From assembly GCF_008973465.1 (NCBI RefSeq), contig NZ_WBXN01000004.1, positions 4,504,501 to 4,568,500 on the forward strand: DNA of 64,000 nucleotides. The letters are read 5' to 3'. Below the pieces are notes generated by a model. The model searched no databases. It was not told the DNA's origin and was given only the letters and a program-made list of their open reading frames with translations. A program made the position numbers and the translations under genes. Of this stretch, positions 52,081 to 60,761 are shown piece after piece; the first letter of the stretch is position 1, and each line of letters begins with the position of its first letter. The stretch is from Streptomyces sp. SS1-1 (GTDB taxonomy: Bacteria > Actinomycetota > Actinomycetes > Streptomycetales > Streptomycetaceae).

Positions 52081-53290
52081 ACGGCTGGCCGTATCCGTCC
52101 AGGAAGCGGCCGATCCGGCCCATCGCGTCCCGCAGGTCGGTGGCCGTGGGCAGGGTCACCACCCGGAAGTGGTCCGGTTCCGGCCAGTTGAAGCCGGTGC
52201 CCTGCACGACCATGATCTTCTCGCTGCGCAGCAGGTCCAGGACCATCTGCCGGTCGTCCTTGATCTTGAAGACCTTGGGGTCCAGGCGCGGGAAGAGGTA
52301 GAGCGCGCCCTTCGGGCGGACACAGCTCACGCCCGGGATGGCGGTCAGCAACTCGTAGGCGACGTCCATCTGCTCCTTGAGCCGCCCGCCCGGCAGCACC
52401 AGGTCGTTGATGGTCTGCCGGCCGCTCAGGGCGGCGACGACCCCGTGCTGACCCGGCATGTTCGCGCACAGCCGCATGTTCGCCAGGATGGTCAGGCCCT
52501 CGATGTAGGAGTCCGCGTGCGCGCGCGGGCCCGAGATCGCCATCCAGCCCACCCGGTAGCCGGCCACCCGGTACGCCTTCGACATGCCGTTGAAGGTGAG
52601 GGTCAGCAGGTCGGGGGCGACGGCGGCGGTCGGGGTGTGCCGGGCGCCGTCGTAGAGGATCTTGTCGTAGATCTCGTCGGAGCAGACGAGCAGGTTGTGC
52701 CGCCGCGCGATGTCCGTCAGCCCGCGCAGGACGGCCTCGTCGTACACCGCCCCCGTCGGGTTGTTGGGGTTGATGATGACGATCGCCTTGGTGCGGTCGG
52801 TGACCTTGCGCTCGACGTCGGCGAGATCGGGCATCCAGTCGGACTGCTCGTCGCACCGGTAGTGCACGGCGGTGCCGCCGGACAGGGAGACGGCCGCGGT
52901 CCACAGGGGGTAGTCCGGCGCCGGGACCAGCACCTCGTCCCCGTCGTCGAGGAGTCCCTGCATCGCCATGACGATCAGCTCGGAGACGCCGTTGCCGATG
53001 AAGACGTGCTCGACGTCGGTCTCGATGCCGAGGGTCTGGTTGTGCATGACGACGGCCCGGCGCGCGGCCAGCAGGCCCTTCGCGTCGCCGTAGCCATGGG
53101 CCGACGACACGTTGCGGAGGACGTCCTCCAGGATCTCGGGCGGGCACTCGAAGCCGAACGCTGCAGGGTTGCCGGTGTTCAGCTTGAGGATCCGATGCCC
53201 CGCCGACTCGAGCCGCATCGCCTCCTCGAGCACCGGGCCCCGGATCTCGTAACAGACGTTGGCGAGCTTGGTCGACTGGATCACCTGCAT
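52079..53290 (-). CDS. alaA: Class I/II aminotransferase (AlaA-like alanine transaminase)
   Basis: A 403-residue PLP aminotransferase. Lys238 (NGMSKAYRVAGYRVGW) binds PLP, and INPNNPTG (~173-180), SDEIYDKI and the RVVTLP arginine region match class I enzymes. The sequence, starting MQVIQSTKLANVCYEIRGPV, is of the AlaA/alanine transaminase type that transfers amino groups between alanine and 2-oxoglutarate. The ATG at 53290 is six bases after TAAGCT, so it is probably leaderless. A neighbouring regulator is not evident. Confidence 0.92.
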   Translation of the reverse strand: MQVIQSTKLANVCYEIRGPVLEEAMRLESAGHRILKLNTGNPAAFGFECPPEILEDVLRNVSSAHGYGDAKGLLAARRAVVMHNQTLGIETDVEHVFIGNGVSELIVMAMQGLLDDGDEVLVPAPDYPLWTAAVSLSGGTAVHYRCDEQSDWMPDLADVERKVTDRTKAIVIINPNNPTGAVYDEAVLRGLTDIARRHNLLVCSDEIYDKILYDGARHTPTAAVAPDLLTLTFNGMSKAYRVAGYRVGWMAISGPRAHADSYIEGLTILANMRLCANMPGQHGVVAALSGRQTINDLVLPGGRLKEQMDVAYELLTAIPGVSCVRPKGALYLFPRLDPKVFKIKDDRQMVLDLLRSEKIMVVQGTGFNWPEPDHFRVVTLPTATDLRDAMGRIGRFLDGYGQP

Positions 53291-53296
53291 GGCAGG

Positions 53297-53302
53297 AGCT
53301 TA
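53297..53302 (-). promoter_or_regulatory. Predicted -10 (TAAGCT on minus strand) of a leaderless aminotransferase transcript
   Basis: On the minus strand TAAGCT is followed by six bases and the ATG at 53290. Confidence 0.6.
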
Positions 53303-53640
53303 CGGCCCGGTAAGCCGGGTTGCGTCGTGTTTCCCGCCACGTGAGACCCGATGGTTTGGGCTGATATCGCCGCTACAGTCTCGGCGGCCCCTCCCGCCCC
53401 TGCTCCGCGGCCCCGTCCAGGCCGCTTGAGCGTGAGGACCGCAACGCCCCAGGTGCAGCCGAACGGGTAGCGCCCGCACGAGACGGCGACCCCGCTCCAC
53501 CAGGGCAAGCGGGGGCCGGCCGCCGCCGCACAGCCGGCAGAACGCCTTCGACGAAAGGTGAAGCCGCCCGGCCGACGGCCACGGGGGCGTGGGTTGCGGA
53601 TCACGAAGAGGCACTGCTGCACCACGTGACGCTTCCCCCT
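53303..53640. other. Intergenic stretch without a convincing gene
   Basis: Three open frames overlap here on the minus strand, but none has a good start or a clear codon bias, and one runs through the aminotransferase promoter. It may be the decayed remains of a gene, or upstream control DNA for the aminotransferase. Confidence 0.6.
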
Positions 53641-54054
53641 TCAGCCCCTGATGGACCGGGTCACGGCTCGGACGAGGTCGGTTCTGGCGACCTGCAGGGC
53701 GAACCGGCCAAATGGCGCCGCCGCGCGCTGCCCTGGTACGCCAAACCCGCCCGGGACGCCGGTGAGCACCCGGGAGACCTTGAAGACAGCCGTGGCACTC
53801 TGCTCGCTCTCCATGGCCACAGTGAAAGCACCCTCCGGGTATCCGGCGAGCGTGCATCGGCCGGTGAACTCCAACTCCGTCGGGGCGTCCGATGCCCACC
53901 GGACCACGTTGGCGAGGCTGATTCGCGGCAGGACGGCATGCTTGCGCTCGCCGATGTCAAGCGTGAGGTTGCCGTGCGGGCGAGTGGTGTAGAGGGTGAC
54001 GGCGCGGGTGCCCTCGACGGTGTCCACGACGTGTGTCGCGGCCGCGCCTGACAC
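53641..54054 (-). CDS. Uncharacterised 137-residue protein, possibly acquired
   Basis: A 137-residue reading frame that starts GTG at 54054. It carries a strand-like middle (DIGERKHAVLPRISLANVVRWASDAPTEL; LEFTGRCTLAGYPEGAFTVAME). It has no recognised domain, signal or membrane segment, and no clear ribosome-binding site. Third codon positions are G or C less often than in its neighbours, as in foreign or decaying genes. Its start lies inside one arm of a large inverted repeat. It stands alone between the aminotransferase and protease genes. Confidence that it is a functional gene is moderate. Confidence 0.5.
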   Translation of the reverse strand: MSGAAATHVVDTVEGTRAVTLYTTRPHGNLTLDIGERKHAVLPRISLANVVRWASDAPTELEFTGRCTLAGYPEGAFTVAMESEQSATAVFKVSRVLTGVPGGFGVPGQRAAAPFGRFALQVARTDLVRAVTRSIRG

Positions 54055-54098
54055 ATCGTTGGCCCGCCTGCTGCCGATGCGGGCCCTCGCGTGTCAGG
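54047..54098. repeat. 52-base nested inverted repeat at the start of the orphan gene
   Basis: CCTGACAC (54047) pairs with GTGTCAGG (54091), and inside it GGCCCGC (54061) pairs with GCGGGCC (54079). The fold covers the GTG start of the minus-strand gene and could be a large operator, a translational lock, or a mobile-element end. Confidence 0.6.
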
Positions 54099-54446
54099 CC
54101 CTGGCGCCGATGGAGAGGGATATGTCCCACAGCCCGTCGCCGAGCGGCCTGCCATCTGCGGCCGTGGTCATGTCGACGGCCGCTTCGAAGCCGGCCGGTG
54201 CGCAGGGCGAGTTCGTAGAGCGCGTGTGCGCCGGGCCGCCTGTGGTGATCCGGCCACCCTGGCGTGGAGGTCCTGCGCCGCCGCGCCGAAACCTTCCGTA
54301 CCCGGTGGTAGGGAAAGCCCTACGGCCCGAAAGCGCCGGTCATCAAGTCCTTGTCGGGGCCCGTCTCCTGAGTGAGAATGCGCATGACAAAAGCGCGGGT
54401 GGCCGGAGATTCTCCGGTCACCCTCCTCGTATGAGGGGACCCCCAC
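54099..54446. other. Gene-poor stretch upstream of the secreted protease gene
   Basis: No reading frame is convincing. The stretch contains the 25-base quasi-palindrome at 54398-54422 and, near the end, the GAGGGGA that serves the protease start. Confidence 0.55.
54398..54422. promoter_or_regulatory. 25-base quasi-palindrome before the protease gene
   Basis: Twelve-base arms (GGTGGCCGGAGA and TCTCCGGTCACC) flank a single T with one G-T mismatch. It lies 24 bases before the start codon and could be an operator or a leader hairpin. Confidence 0.5.
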
Positions 54447-55376
54447 ATGAGAAAACCTCTCGGCGCCACCCTCCTCGCCCTGGCCCTGGCCGGGGCCGGC
54501 GCCGCACCCGTGGCCGCGGCTCCCGCGGACACCGCCCCGTCCTTCGGCAAGGGTGCCGGGACGGGCTCGGTCACCTCGGTGGTCCGGGACACCGTCGCCT
54601 CCGTCACCGCCGGTCTCGAACAGGCGCTGAAGCCGACCGCCCAGGCCGTCGACTTCGCCGGCACCGTGGCGCTCAGCAACTGTTCCGGCTCCGTCGTGCG
54701 CTTCCCGAAGTCACAGGACAGCGACCCGGCGCTCGTCCTGTCGAACGGCCACTGCCTGGAGACCGGCATGCCCGGTCCCGGACAGGTCGTCGTCAACCGG
54801 TCGTCCAGCCGCACCTTCAGCCTGCTCAACGCGTCCGGCTCCAAGGTCGCCACCCTGCGGGCCAGCAAGATCGCCTACGGCACCATGACCGACACGGACG
54901 TGTCGATCTACCAGCTCACCAGCACGTACGCGCAGATCAAGAGCTCCACCGGGATCAGCGCGCTGACCGTGTCCGACACCCGCCCGGCCGCCGGCACCGC
55001 GATCACCGTCGCCTCCGGCTACTGGAAGCGGCTCTACAACTGCAACGTCGACGGGTTCGCGTACCGCCTGAAGGAAGGCGACTGGACCTTCAAGGACTCG
55101 GTCCGCTACACCTCCGCCTGCAACACCATCGGCGGCACCTCCGGCTCCCCGGTGATCGACCAGGCCACGAAGCGGGTCGTCGCCGTCAACAACACCGGCA
55201 ACGAGGACGGCCAGCGCTGCACGGTCAACAACCCGTGCGAGGTGGACGAGAGCGGCAACGTCACCGTCCGCCAGGGCATCAACTACGCCCAGCAGATCTA
55301 CCAGATCCCCACCTGCTTCGGCACCGGCAACAAGCTGAACCTGAGCGCGAGCGGCTGCGTGCTTCCCAAGCCGTGA
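54447..55376 (+). CDS. Secreted trypsin-like (S1) serine protease
   Basis: A 309-residue exported protease. The signal peptide (MRKPLGATLLALALAGAGAAP) is followed by a short propeptide-like stretch. The triad is His102 (SNGHC), Asp151 (MTDTDVSI) and Ser234 (GTSGSPVID). The cysteines probably form disulfide bonds. The long N-terminal part and V8-like serine motif set it apart from chymotrypsin-like SGP proteases. The start at 54447 follows GAGGGGA. It stands alone; the next gene is convergent. Confidence 0.92.
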   Translation: MRKPLGATLLALALAGAGAAPVAAAPADTAPSFGKGAGTGSVTSVVRDTVASVTAGLEQALKPTAQAVDFAGTVALSNCSGSVVRFPKSQDSDPALVLSNGHCLETGMPGPGQVVVNRSSSRTFSLLNASGSKVATLRASKIAYGTMTDTDVSIYQLTSTYAQIKSSTGISALTVSDTRPAAGTAITVASGYWKRLYNCNVDGFAYRLKEGDWTFKDSVRYTSACNTIGGTSGSPVIDQATKRVVAVNNTGNEDGQRCTVNNPCEVDESGNVTVRQGINYAQQIYQIPTCFGTGNKLNLSASGCVLPKP

Positions 55377-55396
55377 CCGGCACGCCGTAGGGCCGG

Positions 55397-57004
55397 CTAA
55401 CCGGTCCTGCGGACCGCCCGGCCCGCCAGTACGTCCGTGCGGCGGCCGTCCTCGATGACGAAACGGCCGTCCACGAGCACATGCGGGATGCCCGTCGGTG
55501 GCGTGCGCGGCTCCTCGAACGTGGAGCCCGCCGCCACCGTCTCCGGGTCGAACAGCACCAGGTCCGCCCGGTACCCCTCGCGGACCAGGCCCCGGTCCGG
55601 CAGCCGCAGCCGCTTCGCCGGGCGCGAGGTCAGATGCGCCACGCACTCCTCCAGCGACAGCACCCCCAACTCCCGCACGTAGTGCCCGAGATAGTGCGGG
55701 AAGGTGCCGTACGCGCGCGGGTGCGGCTTGGCGCCCTGGAGGATGCCGTCCGAGCCGCCCGTGTGGACGCGGTGCCGCATGATCGCCCGGACGTTCTCCT
55801 CATGGCCGACGTGCTGCAGGATCGTCGTGCCCAGCCGGTCCCCCAGGAGCAGCCGGCGCGCGGTCGTCCACGGGTCCTCGCCGCGCGCGTCCGCCGTCTC
55901 CCGGACCGTACGGCCCACGTGGTCCGCCAGCGCGGGCTCGGCCACCCCCGAGATCTCGATCGTCTCCCACTCGACGGGCACGCCGTGGCAGCCGTCCGCG
56001 CCGACCACCTCCAGGTCGTGCCGGATCCGCTCGGCCGTCGCGTCGTCCGCGAGCCGCGCGAGGACCGCCTCGGGCCCGCCCTCGCTCGCCCAGCTCGGCA
56101 GCAGGGCCACCAGGGTCGTGCAGCCGGGCGTGTACGGGTAGGTGTCGAGGCTGATGTCGGCGCCCTCGGCGAGCGCCTTGTCCAGCAGGGACAGCAGCTC
56201 CGGGGCGCGGCCCCGGTTCACGCCGAAGTTCATGGTGGCGTGGGCGAGATGCAGCGCGCAGCCCGCCTCCCGGGTCAGCGCCACCATCTCCTCGTACGCC
56301 TCGAGCGCCCCGGCCCCGTAGGAGCGGTGGTGCGGGCAGTAGTAGCCGCCGTACCGGGCCACGACCCGGCACAGCTCGGTCAGTTCGGCGTCCCGCGCAT
56401 ACATGCCCGGTGTGTACGTCAGCCCCGACGACAGGCCGACCGCGCCCTGCTCCAGGCCCTCGGCGACCAGGGCGCGCATCCGGTCCAGCTCGGCCGGTGT
56501 CGCCTCCCGGTCCTCCCAGCCGACGACGAGCGCCCGGACCGTGCCCTGCGGGATCAGGTAGGCGGCGTTCACCGCGATGCCCCGGTCGAGGCGGTCCAGG
56601 TACTCGCCGACGGACCGCCAGTCGAAGTCGATGTCGTCGCCGGAGCCGTTCCAGCCGGCGATGGCGCTGCGCACCTCGCCCAGCGTGCGGTCGTCGACGG
56701 GCGCGTACGACAGCCCGTCCTGGCCGAGCACCTCCAGGGTGACGCCCTGGGCGGCCTTGGCGCTGTGGTCGGGGTCCCGCAGCAGCGCCAGATCGCTGTG
56801 GGCGTGCATGTCGACGAAGCCGGGGGAGAGGACCAGCCCCTCCGCGTCCAGCTCGCGGCGCGCCTTCGGCCGCTGGCAGCCGGCCGCGGCGGCCTCCTGG
56901 ACGATCGACACGATCCTGCCGCGGTCCACGACCACGTCGGCGCGGTAGGACGGACCCCCGCTGCCGTCGACGACGTCGGCGTCCCGGATGACGAGCTCTT
57001 CCAC
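55397..57004 (-). CDS. N-acyl-D-amino-acid deacylase (amidohydrolase superfamily)
   Basis: A 535-residue amidohydrolase that cleaves N-acyl-D-amino acids. Metal ligands His67 and His69 (HAHSD) are intact. The bridging Cys96 of classical D-aminoacylases (GNCG) is Asp96 here, in GQDGLSY. CPHHRSYG, GSDGILQG and the C-terminal urease-like strands (RLPDRGLVREGYRADLVLFDP) follow. A S. coelicolor relative at this genome position, Sco4986, was reported, as I recall, to deacylate hydrophobic N-acetyl-D-amino acids. GTG at 57004 follows GAGGAGGGG. It is 13 bases after the PLP deaminase gene, so both are in one operon. Confidence 0.92.
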   Translation of the reverse strand: MEELVIRDADVVDGSGGPSYRADVVVDRGRIVSIVQEAAAAGCQRPKARRELDAEGLVLSPGFVDMHAHSDLALLRDPDHSAKAAQGVTLEVLGQDGLSYAPVDDRTLGEVRSAIAGWNGSGDDIDFDWRSVGEYLDRLDRGIAVNAAYLIPQGTVRALVVGWEDREATPAELDRMRALVAEGLEQGAVGLSSGLTYTPGMYARDAELTELCRVVARYGGYYCPHHRSYGAGALEAYEEMVALTREAGCALHLAHATMNFGVNRGRAPELLSLLDKALAEGADISLDTYPYTPGCTTLVALLPSWASEGGPEAVLARLADDATAERIRHDLEVVGADGCHGVPVEWETIEISGVAEPALADHVGRTVRETADARGEDPWTTARRLLLGDRLGTTILQHVGHEENVRAIMRHRVHTGGSDGILQGAKPHPRAYGTFPHYLGHYVRELGVLSLEECVAHLTSRPAKRLRLPDRGLVREGYRADLVLFDPETVAAGSTFEEPRTPPTGIPHVLVDGRFVIEDGRRTDVLAGRAVRRTG

Positions 57005-57017
57005 GACCGGCCCCTCC

Positions 57018-58286
57018 TCAGAAGAACGTGCGGATGTAGTCGACGACGGTCCCGTCCGCCTCGGCGAGCGGGATCAGCTGCCACTTGTCGAACGCCGTGC
57101 ACGGGTGGGACAGTCCCAGGCCGAGCCAGTCCCCGACCTCCAGGTCCGCCTCGCCGGTCGTCTCCAGCCAGGCGTGCTGGTCGGACAGCGCGGTCACGGT
57201 GATGCCGGTGGCGGGGTGCTCCACACCGTCCCGGCGGACCACCTGGGCGACGGGCAGATCGAGGTCGTACGCCGCGTCCCGCTTGCCGGCGTTGGCGAAC
57301 GCCTGGCCGGGGGACGGGCGGGAGACGACCTGCGTCCAGAGCCGGAACGCGGGCTCCAGGGCGCCCTCGCCCGGCACTCGGTTGAACGGGGTGAGCCTGC
57401 GGTAGTGGCCGTCGTCGTGCGAGACGTAAGCGCCCGAGCGCAGCAGCTTCAGCACCGGCACCGACAGGGCGGGGATCTCCGCGAACACCTCGGCGACCGT
57501 GTCGAACCAGGCGCTGCCGCCCGCGCTCACGACGATCTCGTCCAGGCCCGCGAACCGGCCCGCCTCGTCGAAGCCCGCCGCCAGCGCCACCAGCCGGCGC
57601 AGCCAGGCGCGCACCCGCTGCGGGTCCGCCCGCGGCACCTCGCCCTCGTACCCGGCGACCCCGACCAGACGGAGGGTTTCCGTGGCGGCGACCGCGTCCG
57701 CGACGGCCGCGCACTCCTCGTCCGTCCGGACGCCGGTGCGCGCGCCCTCGCCCGCCGCCAGCTCCACGACGACGTCCAGCGGCCGGCCGGCCCCGGCGTC
57801 CCGCAGCGCGGCGTCCATGAGGCGTACGCCGGACACGGAGTCGACGTAGCAGACGAGGCGGAACTCCGGGTCGGCCAGCTCGCCGGCGATCCAGCGCAGC
57901 GCGGAGGCGTCCACCAGCTCGTTGGCGAGGAAGATCCGCCCGAAGCCGAACGCGCGGGCCACGCGCACCTGGTGGGGCACGGCCAGCGTGATGCCCCAGG
58001 CGCCGCGCTCGATCTGCCGCTGGAAGAGCGCCGGTGCCATCGAGGTCTTGCCGTGCGGGGCGAACGCGAGGCCGTGGCGGTCGGCGTACGTCTCCATCAG
58101 GGCGAGGTTGTGCTCCAGGCGCTCGGCGGACAGCGCGAGCACCGGGGTGGTGAAGCCGCCGGTGAAGAGGTTGCGCCGCTGGGCGGCCAGCTCCCCGACG
58201 GTCAGGCCGTCGGCGTCGGGCGGGAGGCCCTTGAAGCGGTGGTCGACGCGCTCCTCGGACAGGCGGGCCAGCGCCTCGTTCCCCAT
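57018..58286 (-). CDS. Fold-III PLP D-amino acid deaminase (D-serine/D-threonine dehydratase-like)
   Basis: A 422-residue enzyme of the alanine-racemase-fold D-serine dehydratase/D-threonine aldolase family. Lys80 (FAPHGKTSMAP) binds PLP, and the zinc ligands His and Cys appear in LSHPCTAFDKW near the C-terminus. It would act on a free D-amino acid released by the neighbouring deacylase and form an enamine/imine and then a keto acid. The ATG at 58286 follows GGGAGG. It is divergent from the kinase-IclR-RidA-GntP operon across a gap with an IclR-type operator. Confidence 0.9.
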   Translation of the reverse strand: MGNEALARLSEERVDHRFKGLPPDADGLTVGELAAQRRNLFTGGFTTPVLALSAERLEHNLALMETYADRHGLAFAPHGKTSMAPALFQRQIERGAWGITLAVPHQVRVARAFGFGRIFLANELVDASALRWIAGELADPEFRLVCYVDSVSGVRLMDAALRDAGAGRPLDVVVELAAGEGARTGVRTDEECAAVADAVAATETLRLVGVAGYEGEVPRADPQRVRAWLRRLVALAAGFDEAGRFAGLDEIVVSAGGSAWFDTVAEVFAEIPALSVPVLKLLRSGAYVSHDDGHYRRLTPFNRVPGEGALEPAFRLWTQVVSRPSPGQAFANAGKRDAAYDLDLPVAQVVRRDGVEHPATGITVTALSDQHAWLETTGEADLEVGDWLGLGLSHPCTAFDKWQLIPLAEADGTVVDYIRTFF

Positions 58287-58307
58287 GGAACCTCCCTGAT
58301 CAGTGGC

Positions 58308-58359
58308 GTTGCAGTGAGTGCAACACTCATTGCGTATGTCGCTTGTCGCTGTCTAACAT
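58308..58359. promoter_or_regulatory. IclR-like operator and promoter of the D-amino acid cluster
   Basis: GTTGCA-N5-TGCAAC (58308-58324) overlaps TGAGTG-N3-CACTCA (58315-58329). A further TTGCGT (58330) then gives TTGCGT-N18-TAACAT (58354-58359) for the plus-strand operon. The repeats sit at the -35 and 22 bases before the deaminase start, so one regulator could control both directions. Confidence 0.65.
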
Positions 58360-58424
58360 CTCGGCCAACCGCGGGTCAACGGAACCGCGGATCCGCCCGC
58401 CCAAGGTCTGGAGCTACGACGATC

Positions 58425-59477
58425 GTGACCTTCACCGGACCCCGCAATGCCCCCGGCGTCGTGGACGTCGTCGCGCTCGGCGAGTCCATGGTCACGTTCC
58501 TGCCGTCCCGGCCCGGACGCCTCGCCGACGTCCCCTCGTTCGAGCGGGCCATCGGCGGCGCCGAGTCCAACGTGGCCTGCGGGCTCGCCGCCGCCGGGCA
58601 CCGGGTGCGCTGGGTCAGCCGGGTCGGGGCCGACGGCTTCGGCGACCACCTCGTGGAGACCATCGGCGGCCACGGCGTCGACGTCACGGCCGTGCGCCGC
58701 GACCCCGCCCGCCCGACCGGCGTCTACTTCCGCACCGCCGGCGACCGGGGCACCGACGCCCACGAGGTCGCCTACTACCGGGCCGGATCCGCCGCGTCCG
58801 CCATGTCCGCGGAGAACGTCGACCTCGACGCCGTGCGCGCCGGACGCGTCCTGCACCTGTCCGGGATCACCGCCGCGCTCTCCGGCACCTGCCTCGGCCT
58901 GCTGCGCGAACTGACCGCGCCGCGCGAGGACCGCCCGCTCGTCTCCTTCGACGTCAACCACCGGCCCGGCCTGTGGCGTGACCCCGGAGGCCCCGCCGTC
59001 CTGCTGGACCTCGCCCGCGCCGCCGACCTCGTCTTCGTGGGCGTCGACGAGGCCCAGGACGCCTGGGGCGTCACCGGCGGCCCCGAGGCCATCCGCGCCG
59101 CGCTGCCCGAACCGCCGCTGCTCGTCGTGAAGGACGGCCCGCGCGGCGCCACCGCCTTCGACCACGCCCGGCGCCCCGCCGTGCACGTCCCGGCCCCCAC
59201 GGTGCGGGTCGCCGCCGCGACCGGCGCCGGGGACGCCTTCGCCGCCGGATTCCTCCACGCCACCCTGCGCGGCCTCCCGCTGCGCGACCGGCTGCGCCAC
59301 GGGCACCTGTGGGCCGCCGCCACCCTCACCAGCCCCGCCGACCTCGCCGCGCCCCCCGCCCGCGACACCGCCGACGCCCTGGTGGCCCTCGACGACGCCG
59401 GGTGGGAGAAACTTCGACTCGGCCCCGGCCGGACCCACCCCGCGGACCGGGCCGACGAGGAGGTACCCACGCCATGA
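58425..59477 (+). CDS. PfkB-family sugar kinase (2-keto-3-deoxygluconate kinase-like)
   Basis: A 350-residue kinase. GESMVTFLPSRPGRL (N-terminal), GAESNVACGLAAAGH and the signature ATGAGDAFAAGFL with the catalytic Asp identify the PfkB family; 2-keto-3-deoxygluconate kinases are the nearest group. In this operon with RidA and a GntP-type permease it may phosphorylate a sugar acid or a deaminated product. The GTG at 58425 has GGAG about 11 bases upstream; the next Val could also start it. Stop overlaps the IclR gene by four bases. Confidence 0.9.
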   Translation: MTFTGPRNAPGVVDVVALGESMVTFLPSRPGRLADVPSFERAIGGAESNVACGLAAAGHRVRWVSRVGADGFGDHLVETIGGHGVDVTAVRRDPARPTGVYFRTAGDRGTDAHEVAYYRAGSAASAMSAENVDLDAVRAGRVLHLSGITAALSGTCLGLLRELTAPREDRPLVSFDVNHRPGLWRDPGGPAVLLDLARAADLVFVGVDEAQDAWGVTGGPEAIRAALPEPPLLVVKDGPRGATAFDHARRPAVHVPAPTVRVAAATGAGDAFAAGFLHATLRGLPLRDRLRHGHLWAAATLTSPADLAAPPARDTADALVALDDAGWEKLRLGPGRTHPADRADEEVPTP

Positions 59478-60235
59478 GCCAGACCGTCGACCGCGCGCTC
59501 AGCATCCTGCCGCTGCTCGCCGAGGGCCCCGCCGACCTGGGCAAGGTCGCCGAGCGGCTCGGCGTCCACAAGTCCACCGCGCTGCGGCTGCTGCGCACCC
59601 TGCACGAACACGGCATGGTCTACCGCCAGTCCGACCAGCGCTACCGGCTCGGCGCCCGCCTCATCGCCCTCGCCCAGGAGGCGATGGAGAACCTCGACAT
59701 CCGCGGGATCGCCCACCCCCACCTCGTCCGGCTCAACGAGCAGTGCGGGCACACCGTGCACCTCGCCGTCTACGAGGAGGACGAGGTGCTCTACATCGAC
59801 AAGGTCGAGAGCCGCTACCCCGTGCGGATGTACTCGCGGATCGGCAAGCCCGTCGCCATCACCGTCGCGGCCGTCGCCAAGCTGCTCCTCGCCGACCTGC
59901 CCGAGCACGAGCGGCGAGCCCTCGCCGAACAGCTCGACTACCCCATGTACACGTCCCGTTCCACCCCCAACGCCCCCGCCTTCCTTCGGGAGTTGGACAA
60001 GGTCCGCGAACAGGGCTGGGCCACCGACCTCGGCGGCCACGAGGAGTCCATCAACTGCGTCGCCGCGCCGATCCGAGGCGCGGACGGCCGGGTCGTCGCC
60101 GCGATGTCGGTGTCCGCGCCGAACGTCGTCGTCACCGCCGACGAACTCCTCACCCTGCTCCCGCTCGTGCGCCGCACCGCCGACGCCATCAGCGGCGAGT
60201 ACTCCGGCAGAACCCCAGCGAAGGACACCCCATGA
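59474..60235 (+). CDS. IclR-family transcriptional regulator
   Basis: A 253-residue regulator. The N-terminal winged helix-turn-helix contains LGKVAERLGVHKSTALRLLRTL, and the C-terminal effector domain (from ~80) includes the GHTVHLAVYEEDEVLYIDKV and NCVAAPIRG segments. The ATG overlaps the kinase stop (ATGA). IclR proteins usually repress an adjacent catabolic operon and are relieved by a small metabolite; the operator at 58308 fits. Confidence 0.93.
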   Translation: MSQTVDRALSILPLLAEGPADLGKVAERLGVHKSTALRLLRTLHEHGMVYRQSDQRYRLGARLIALAQEAMENLDIRGIAHPHLVRLNEQCGHTVHLAVYEEDEVLYIDKVESRYPVRMYSRIGKPVAITVAAVAKLLLADLPEHERRALAEQLDYPMYTSRSTPNAPAFLRELDKVREQGWATDLGGHEESINCVAAPIRGADGRVVAAMSVSAPNVVVTADELLTLLPLVRRTADAISGEYSGRTPAKDTP

Positions 60236-60642
60236 CCGACAAGACCGCGCTCACCCCGAAGACCCACACCACGCCGCCCGCGAAGTTCTCCCACGGGGTG
60301 CGCAAGGGCAACATCCTCCAGGTCGCCGGTCAGGTCGGCTTCCTCCCCGCCGTCGAGGGCCAGGCCCCCACGCCCGCCGGTCCCACCCTGCGCGAGCAGA
60401 CCCTCCAGACCCTCGCCAACGTCAAGGCGATCCTCGAGGAGGGCGGCGCCTCCTGGGACGACGTCATGATGATCCGCGTCTATCTGACGGACGTGGACCA
60501 CTTCGCCGAGATGAACGCGCTCTACAACGCCTACTTCGAGGAGCAGGGCCTCACCCAGCCGCCCGCCGCCCGCACGACCGTGTACGTCGGTCTGCCCGCC
60601 GGCCTCCTCATCGAGATCGACGCGCTGGCCGTCCTCGGCTGA
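60232..60642 (+). CDS. RidA-family enamine/imine deaminase
   Basis: A 136-residue protein of the RidA/YjgF family with the catalytic-type Arg114 (PAARTTVYVGLP) and the conserved QVAGQVGF region. It would hydrolyse the reactive enamine/imine made by the PLP deaminase to keto acid and ammonia. ATG overlaps the IclR stop by four bases. It is in the right place for the D-amino acid pathway. Confidence 0.92.
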   Translation: MTDKTALTPKTHTTPPAKFSHGVRKGNILQVAGQVGFLPAVEGQAPTPAGPTLREQTLQTLANVKAILEEGGASWDDVMMIRVYLTDVDHFAEMNALYNAYFEEQGLTQPPAARTTVYVGLPAGLLIEIDALAVLG

Positions 60643-60761
60643 CGCCTCCCTCGCACCGCCCGCCGCACCCCCCGCACGGCATGGTGTCCGCCCACCCCCG
60701 CGACGCCATGCCGCGATGCCCCCTGCCCGAAAGCCGGATGCACCCACCCCGAGGACCCCCG

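Noticed and set aside
53281..53625. A 114-codon minus-strand frame next to the orphan gene
   Set aside because: It reads through the aminotransferase promoter and start and has no recognisable domain, so its 3' part cannot be a normal gene.
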